The notes under the pieces were generated by a model, which was not told the DNA's origin, ran no database searches, and worked only from the letters and a program-made list of their open reading frames with translations. A DNA stretch of 64,000 nucleotides from an uncultured Lachnospiraceae bacterium (lineage in GTDB: Bacteria; Bacillota; Clostridia; Lachnospirales; Lachnospiraceae). The translations under genes and the position numbers were made by a program. The DNA is taken from positions 1 to 64,000 of the forward strand of contig CANPXP010000008.1 of assembly GCA_947586255.1 (NCBI GenBank), written 5' to 3'. Below, piece by piece: positions 59,246-64,000 of the stretch; the first letter of the stretch is position 1; each line of letters starts with the position of its first letter.

Positions 59246-60607
59246 GTCGATGTTCATGTATTCCCTGTCCGTGCAGATCGTTTTGTAGGCAGGGCGGATG
59301 ATCTTGCCGTTGTTGGCGAGCTCTTCCATGCGGTGCGCGCTCCAGCCGACGATTCTCGCGATCGCGAAGATCGGCGTGTAGAGCTCCAGCGGAAGATTCA
59401 GCATGTCGTACACGAAGCCGGAATAGAAGTCCACATTGACGCTGACGCCCTTGTAGATGGGCCGTTCTCTGGCGATAATCTCCGGCGCGAGCCGCTCCAC
59501 CAGGGAGTACAGCGCAAATTCCTCGTGCAGCCCCTTTTCTTCGGACAGCTTCTCCACAAACGATTTGAAGATGACCGCGCGGGGATCCGACTTGGAGTAC
59601 ACGGCGTGGCCCACGCCGTAGATCAGTCCTGCGTGGTCGAAGGCCTCCTTGTGCAGCAGCCTGTTCAGGTAGTCCGCCACCTGTCCCTCGTCTGTCCAGT
59701 CGGAGATCTCCCGCTTCATCTCCTCAAACATGCGCACGACCTTGATGTTGGCGCCGCCGTGGCGCGGTCCCTTCAGGGAGCCGATGGCCGCCGCGATGAC
59801 GGAGTAGGTGTCGGTCAGAGTGGAGGTGACCACGTGAGTGGTGAAACTGGAATTGTTGCCGCCGCCGTGCTCCATATGTAAGACGAGAGCGATGTCCAGA
59901 ATCTTGGCCTCCAGCGGTGTGTACTGGCTGTCCGCACGGAGAATATGCAGAATGTTCTCGGCGCACGACAGCTCCGGGCGAGGCTGATGGATAAAGAGAC
60001 TCTCGCCGTTATGGTAGTGGCTGTAAGCCTGATAGCCGTAGATCGTCAGCATCGGGAACAGGGCGATCAGCTGCAGGCACTGGCGCAGTACGTTGGGCAG
60101 GGAGACGTCGTCCGCCCGGTCGTCGTAGGAGTAGAGCGTCAGCACGCTTCTCGCCAGCGTGTTCATCATGTCATTGCTGGGCGCTTTCATGATAATGTCG
60201 CGCACGAAGCTGGTAGGCAGAGAGCGGTAGCTCGAGAGCAGACGGGAAAAATCGTCCAGCTCTTTTCTGTCCGGAAGCTCGTTGAACAGAAGAAGATAGG
60301 TGACTTCCTCGAAGCCGAACCGGTTCTCGCCCGCGAAGCCCTCTACCAGATCTTTCACATCGTATCCACGGTAAAAGAGTCTGCCGTGCGTCGGCACCTG
60401 AACGCCGTCCACAACCTTGCTCGCGCGCACGTCGGAGATGTTGGTGAGTCCGGCCAGGACACCCTTGCCGTTTAAGTCGCGCAGCCCGCGCTTCACGTCG
60501 TACTTTGTGAACAGCTCCGTATCGATAATGCCCGCCTGCTCGCTGAGAGACGCGAGCCTGACGATTTCAGGCGTGATCTCGGAAAAACTGTTGTGTTGTT
60601 CTATCAT
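59231..60607 (-). CDS. gltA: Citrate synthase
   Basis: A 458-residue type citrate synthase (acetyl-CoA + oxaloacetate). Active-site residues: His in MEHGGGNNSS, His in LKGPRHGGAN and Asp in VSVNVDFYSGF. The N-terminal extension of about 60 residues (EIVRLASLSEQAGIIDTELF) is typical of clostridial enzymes. It probably serves glutamate synthesis, since no other citrate-cycle gene is in the window. Monocistronic, with its own promoter and an 80-base leader. Confidence 0.96.
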   Translation of the reverse strand: MIEQHNSFSEITPEIVRLASLSEQAGIIDTELFTKYDVKRGLRDLNGKGVLAGLTNISDVRASKVVDGVQVPTHGRLFYRGYDVKDLVEGFAGENRFGFEEVTYLLLFNELPDRKELDDFSRLLSSYRSLPTSFVRDIIMKAPSNDMMNTLARSVLTLYSYDDRADDVSLPNVLRQCLQLIALFPMLTIYGYQAYSHYHNGESLFIHQPRPELSCAENILHILRADSQYTPLEAKILDIALVLHMEHGGGNNSSFTTHVVTSTLTDTYSVIAAAIGSLKGPRHGGANIKVVRMFEEMKREISDWTDEGQVADYLNRLLHKEAFDHAGLIYGVGHAVYSKSDPRAVIFKSFVEKLSEEKGLHEEFALYSLVERLAPEIIARERPIYKGVSVNVDFYSGFVYDMLNLPLELYTPIFAIARIVGWSAHRMEELANNGKIIRPAYKTICTDREYMNIDKRDA

Positions 60608-60655
60608 AGAAATCCTCCCCTCACAGATTTATATACTTCCGCTAAGAAAACAAAT

Positions 60656-60670
60656 GACGCCGGCGGCGTC
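60656..60670. promoter_or_regulatory. Hairpin in the gltA leader
   Basis: GACGCC-ggc-GGCGTC forms a 6-bp GC stem in the 5' untranslated region of gltA, about 50 bases before the start codon. It has no T tail; a regulatory role is only a possibility. Confidence 0.35.
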
Positions 60671-60693
60671 TCATATTTCAATTAACATAATAT

Positions 60694-60723
60694 ATTATAG
60701 CATGGCAAAATACCGGCAGACAA
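60694..60723 (-). promoter_or_regulatory. Promoter for gltA
   Basis: Minus strand TTGTCT (plus 60718-60723) and a perfect TATAAT (plus 60694-60699), 18 bases apart. Confidence 0.6.
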
Positions 60724-60864
60724 GCAAAATACGTGATTTAAGAAAGTTTTAACAAATTTTCATCCGTTGGCGAGAGGCTGAAAAAGCGATTTAACACAGA
60801 AAACAAGTGGAAAGTAAAAATTATCTTGAATATGACAAAGAAAGGTTTATAGTTATTTTGTATG

Positions 60865-60873
60865 TGATATAAT
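60865..60873 (+). promoter_or_regulatory. Extended -10 promoter for the receiver-kinase operon
   Basis: TGATATAAT gives TGn plus a perfect -10 box; a weak TTTATA lies 16 bases upstream. The predicted transcript starts just before the AGGAGGG ribosome site, so the leader is very short. The rest of the 287-base gap (60608-60894) holds the gltA promoter and leader and no gene. Confidence 0.6.
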
Positions 60874-60894
60874 GAGAGAGGAGGGTCAGCTGTC

Positions 60895-61281
60895 GTGGAG
60901 GAGAAGAAGATACTGGTCGTGGATGACAACACCGCGAATCTCACGATGGCGAACAAGATACTCAGCGCGGCGGGCATGCGCGCAAGCTGTGTGAGGTCCG
61001 GGGAGAGGGCGATCCGATTCCTGCAGGGGAACAGGCCGGATCTGATTCTGCTGGATATACATATGCCGGAGATGGATGGCTTCGAGACGCTGGCCGCGAT
61101 CAGAGGGAACAGTGAGGCGCAGACGGATTTTCCCGGCCTTCCCGAAGCTTCGAAGATCCCGGTCATCTTTCTCACGGCGGACGACGACAGCGAGATCGAT
61201 GCGGATACGGATTATCACGATGAAGGAGAAATAGGCGGTAGGATATGTACGAACAGGAAAAAAGACAGATATCGCATCTGA
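60895..61281 (+). CDS. Truncated response-regulator receiver
   Basis: A 128-residue protein with GTG start (AGGAGGG at 60879-60885, 9 bases away). The receiver fold begins normally: Asp10/Asp11 in LVVDDNT, phosphoacceptor Asp54 in LLDIHMPEMDG and Thr in IFLTADDD. After that the usual segment with the invariant Lys (KPF) and the last helix is missing; the chain ends in a non-homologous charged tail, GGRICTNRKKDRYRI, which overlaps the kinase gene by 37 bases. No alternative frame restores the missing part. Phosphorylation chemistry would be impaired, though Asp54 is intact. Confidence 0.85.
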   Translation: MEEKKILVVDDNTANLTMANKILSAAGMRASCVRSGERAIRFLQGNRPDLILLDIHMPEMDGFETLAAIRGNSEAQTDFPGLPEASKIPVIFLTADDDSEIDADTDYHDEGEIGGRICTNRKKDRYRI

Positions 61282-64000
61282 TCATATTGATCAGCTATAC
61301 TTTATTTACGATAGCCCTGCTTCTGGAAAGTGTTCTGCTGGGCTGGGAGATGCAGACGAGCTTTGAGATCGGGATCGGCCTGATCGTGTGCTGGGTGCTG
61401 CACATTACGGGCAGAATACCGGAGACGGGAGAAAAGTGGCTTTGTTTTGCGCTGGGGATGGTGGGATTTATCTTTTACGGCGGGCATCTGACGAGCCTGT
61501 ACGATCTGGCCCCGGTTATGATTATGATTATCATCGTTCATTTCGCCGCGGAGGCATACGATATGATACGCCTCTGTGTCGTTGTGTACTTTGGGGTTCT
61601 TCTCTACGGGGTTCTGTATGCTTTCCGGGATTCTTTTGATTTTACGCCGCTCTCCGTCTCCAGACTGCTGCTGCACGGAGCGCTTGTCTGTCTGGCGGCC
61701 TATATGACGAAACTCGTGTCCGACAGGAGAAACGGTGAGCTGAAGGATACCAAAGAGCGGATTGCGAACATGGAGGAGGCCAACCGCCGGACGGAGGATT
61801 TCCTGACCAACGTGTCCCATGAGCTGCGCACGCCCGTCAACGCGATCACAGGGCTTGTTCCCGTGATGCTCAAGAGCGAGACGGACGGCGGTAAGCGGGA
61901 GAATCTGCAGGCCGTGCAGAAAGCGGGTCACAGGCTGTTCGGACAGATCGAGGATATTCTGGACTACACGGAGATTGACGCCGGCAGGATTGTCGTGAGC
62001 GAGGACGTCTATATGCTGTCGTCCCTGATCAACGATATCATCACAGAACAGTATGCCATCGAGGAGAAGGCGGGGGTGGAGGTCATCTTCGACGTGGAGG
62101 CGAATATCCCCGCGGCCCTGTCCGGAGACGGCAGGAAGATCAAGAAGATTATCAGGCACATTGTCAACAATGCCGTGAAATTCACGGAGGAGGGCGGCGT
62201 CTATGTGCGGATCTATGCGCTTCCCAAGGCGTACGGGATCAACCTGTGCATACAGGTGAAGGATACCGGCATCGGCATGGATGCGGAGAGCCTGTCGAAG
62301 ATTACGGAGAGATTCTACCAGTCCAGCAGAGGACGGGACCGCCGGGCAGGAGGCCTGGGCCTCGGCCTGCCCATCGTGTACGGCATGGTGGCGGCTATGG
62401 AGGGCTTCGTCCATGTGGAAAGCCAGCCGGAGAAGGGTACGACGGTGACGATCAGTATTCCCCAGAAGATCGTGAACGGAGCCCCCGGCATGTCGGTCAG
62501 CGATCCCTCGGGGCTGTGTCTGGCCTGCTATCTGATGCCGGAAAAATACAAAGTTCCGGAAGTGCGCAGATTCTATGACGAGATGATCTCGCACATCGCC
62601 ATAGGGCTGGATGTCACGGCTCATCGGGTTTACAGGCAGGAGGAGCTGGAGCAGCTCGTCTCCAGATACCGGCTGACACACCTGTTCCTCGCCAGAGAGG
62701 AATATGAAAAGGATCCCGATTACTTTGAGAATCTTGGCCGGGATATGGTAGTGACCGTCGTGGCGGATCAGGGATTTGCGCTGCGCAAGGACAGCCGGGT
62801 CAGACTGCTGCCCAAGCCTTTTTGCTGCTTCCCGCTTGTCGGCGTGCTGAATTCGTCTGCCGCAGAAGAAGGAGACCACTCGTCGAATATGCGCATGGTA
62901 TGCCCTGACGTGCGGGTGCTTGTGGTGGATGACGAGCCCATGAACCTGATGGTTGCCGAGAGTATTTTCAAGGATTACAGGATGAATGTGACGACGGTGT
63001 CAAGCGGCAGGGAAGCGATTGAAATCTGCCAGAGAGAGGAGTTTGACATTCTCTTTATCGATCACATGATGCCGGGGATGGACGGCGTGGAGACGCTGAA
63101 ACAGCTTCGCAGGCTTGACAGGGAGAATGCTGCGGACGCTTTTACTGCCATCGCGTTCACTGCCAATGCGGTCAGCGGAGCCAGAGAGATGTTTCTGCGG
63201 GAGGGATTTGACGATTTCCTCTCGAAACCCATTGAGACCACAGAATTGGAGCGCGTGCTGAAGAAAGCGCTGCCCAAGGCGAGAATACAGTATACCGATG
63301 AAGACAGCGTAGCGCCGCAGGCGGCGGACGATACGGCGAAGAGCGGGACGGCGCCCGGGGCGGAAGAGGAGGCGGCTGCCTCTCAGGCGGACACAGATGA
63401 GATGTCCGCGCTGCAAGACGCCGGCATCAACGCGGCCGCCGGGCTGGATTACTGCAGAAATGACAGGGAATTCTACCTGCAGCTTCTGACGAAATTTACA
63501 CAGGATGCGCCGCATAAGGCGGAGGAGATCGAGAGGCTGTACGGGGAGAAAGACTACGGAAATTACCGCATACAGGTGCATGCGCTCAAAAGCACGGCCA
63601 AAATGATCGGCGCGGACGCGCTCTCCAAGACGGCGAAGGAGGTGGAGGATGCGGCCAAGGAGAGCGACGCAGGCTATATCGAAGCCCACCATCAGGAGCT
63701 TCAGGAGGAGTACCGCGGGACGGTACAGAAGATCGAGGAGGCGCTTGGAGCTGACGCCGAGACAGAAGATAACGAGCCGGCAGCCGGCGGGAGCGCGGAG
63801 GAGCTGACGCCGACAGACGCGCAGGGACTGGCGGCTGCGCTTCGGGAACTCAAGGGATGTCTGGATGTCTATGAGGTGGACAGGACCCAGAACGAGATCG
63901 ATCATCTGTGCGGCATGATCTATCAGGGAACGCCTGTCAGGGAACTGATCGGAGATATTGAGCGGGATGTGGCGGATTTTGAGTTTGAGGCCGCTGCGGA
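61245..64000 (+). CDS. Hybrid histidine kinase (3' end outside window)
   Basis: Open to the end of the window (918 codons seen). The sensor is a membrane region of about six short spans in residues 12-155 without large external loop. A coiled linker follows, then HisKA with His192 in NVSHELRTPV and an ATPase domain (NNAVKFTEEGG, DTGIGMDAES, GGLGLGLPIV). Next comes a receiver-like domain (about 420-545) that keeps LLPKPF but lacks the phosphoacceptor. A complete receiver follows with Asp606 in LFIDHMMPGMDG and FLSKPIE, then an Hpt domain with His779 in VHALKSTAKMIGA. The layout is a phosphorelay inside one protein. Signal and target are unknown. It overlaps the truncated receiver gene. Confidence 0.9.
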   Translation, partial: MYEQEKRQISHLIILISYTLFTIALLLESVLLGWEMQTSFEIGIGLIVCWVLHITGRIPETGEKWLCFALGMVGFIFYGGHLTSLYDLAPVMIMIIIVHFAAEAYDMIRLCVVVYFGVLLYGVLYAFRDSFDFTPLSVSRLLLHGALVCLAAYMTKLVSDRRNGELKDTKERIANMEEANRRTEDFLTNVSHELRTPVNAITGLVPVMLKSETDGGKRENLQAVQKAGHRLFGQIEDILDYTEIDAGRIVVSEDVYMLSSLINDIITEQYAIEEKAGVEVIFDVEANIPAALSGDGRKIKKIIRHIVNNAVKFTEEGGVYVRIYALPKAYGINLCIQVKDTGIGMDAESLSKITERFYQSSRGRDRRAGGLGLGLPIVYGMVAAMEGFVHVESQPEKGTTVTISIPQKIVNGAPGMSVSDPSGLCLACYLMPEKYKVPEVRRFYDEMISHIAIGLDVTAHRVYRQEELEQLVSRYRLTHLFLAREEYEKDPDYFENLGRDMVVTVVADQGFALRKDSRVRLLPKPFCCFPLVGVLNSSAAEEGDHSSNMRMVCPDVRVLVVDDEPMNLMVAESIFKDYRMNVTTVSSGREAIEICQREEFDILFIDHMMPGMDGVETLKQLRRLDRENAADAFTAIAFTANAVSGAREMFLREGFDDFLSKPIETTELERVLKKALPKARIQYTDEDSVAPQAADDTAKSGTAPGAEEEAAASQADTDEMSALQDAGINAAAGLDYCRNDREFYLQLLTKFTQDAPHKAEEIERLYGEKDYGNYRIQVHALKSTAKMIGADALSKTAKEVEDAAKESDAGYIEAHHQELQEEYRGTVQKIEEALGADAETEDNEPAAGGSAEELTPTDAQGLAAALRELKGCLDVYEVDRTQNEIDHLCGMIYQGTPVRELIGDIERDVADFEFEAAA

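Noticed and set aside
61180-61281. Simple frameshift explaining the short receiver
   Set aside because: Neither of the other two frames encodes the missing KPF segment or last helix before the kinase start, so a single indel would not restore it; a deletion remains possible.
61302-62879. 525-codon minus-strand frame opposite the kinase
   Set aside because: The plus strand encodes intact HisKA and ATPase motifs continuous to the window end, so the minus frame is a shadow.

Overview
The window is chromosomal DNA from a high-GC (high-50s percent by eye) member of the Clostridia, most likely a Lachnospiraceae species. The grounds are: the gene order yqzL between era and recO; the run from an HI0933-type flavoprotein through cmk and ispH to rpsA; an Rnf complex ordered C-D-G-E-A-B; a biotin/Na+ decarboxylase operon; scpA-scpB beside DD-carboxypeptidases; AGGAGG-type ribosome sites and TTGACA/TATAAT promoters throughout. 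I see no rRNA or tRNA genes, CRISPR array, insertion sequence or prophage. It is mostly core genome with several odd lineage-type genes.

Layout. 1-8.2 kb: the 3' part of an RsmF-like rRNA methylase, a GH13 glucosidase, an MBOAT/SGNH surface acylation pair, a 23S pseudouridine synthase and ligA. 8.2-14 kb: metA (minus), a 96-aa orphan, and a 1.4-kaa two-activase 2-hydroxyacyl-CoA dehydratase-type protein (minus). 14.2-16.3 kb: a three-gene operon of unknown role (rhomboid-like membrane protein with zinc ribbon, a sigma-70 relative stripped of its DNA-binding parts, and a 144-aa protein). 16.6-27.8 kb: M16C peptidase, DUF4349 lipoprotein, era-yqzL-recO, a lipoprotein, glyS, alaS, rpsU. 28-33 kb: two DD-carboxypeptidases around a phosphoesterase and scpAB. 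33-38.4 kb: a five-gene biotin-dependent Na+ pump operon. 38.5-46.2 kb: two regulators, flavoprotein-cmk-ispH-rpsA, cheR, a YprB-type exonuclease. 46.3-53.6 kb: rnfCDGEAB, an Fe-S aldo/keto reductase and apbE. 53.7-64 kb: a GH25 lysozyme, an HNH/AP2-like protein, a SleB-type hydrolase, thrC with a coupled receiver protein, gltA (minus), and a receiver gene overlapping a large hybrid histidine kinase that runs off the window.

How the parts fit. The Na+ decarboxylase operon and Rnf (a ferredoxin:NAD+ oxidoreductase coupled to ion transport) both build membrane ion gradients in an anaerobe. ApbE, encoded close to rnf, is the enzyme type that attaches FMN to RnfD and RnfG. The decarboxylase operon contains both an acyl-CoA-type and a pyruvate/oxaloacetate-type carboxyltransferase sharing one biotin carrier, which resembles the subunit set of propionibacterial transcarboxylase plus a Na+ pump. 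Several genes act on the cell envelope (MBOAT/SGNH, two DD-carboxypeptidases, GH25, SleB-like).

The points I consider most worth a second look are the degenerate sigma-factor operon at 14.2-16.3 kb, the HNH/AP2-derived gene at 55 kb, the dual-carboxyltransferase operon, the cysteine tail on RnfE, Asp111 in MetA, and the truncated receiver in front of the hybrid kinase. Functions are read from motifs and gene order only; no database search was run.
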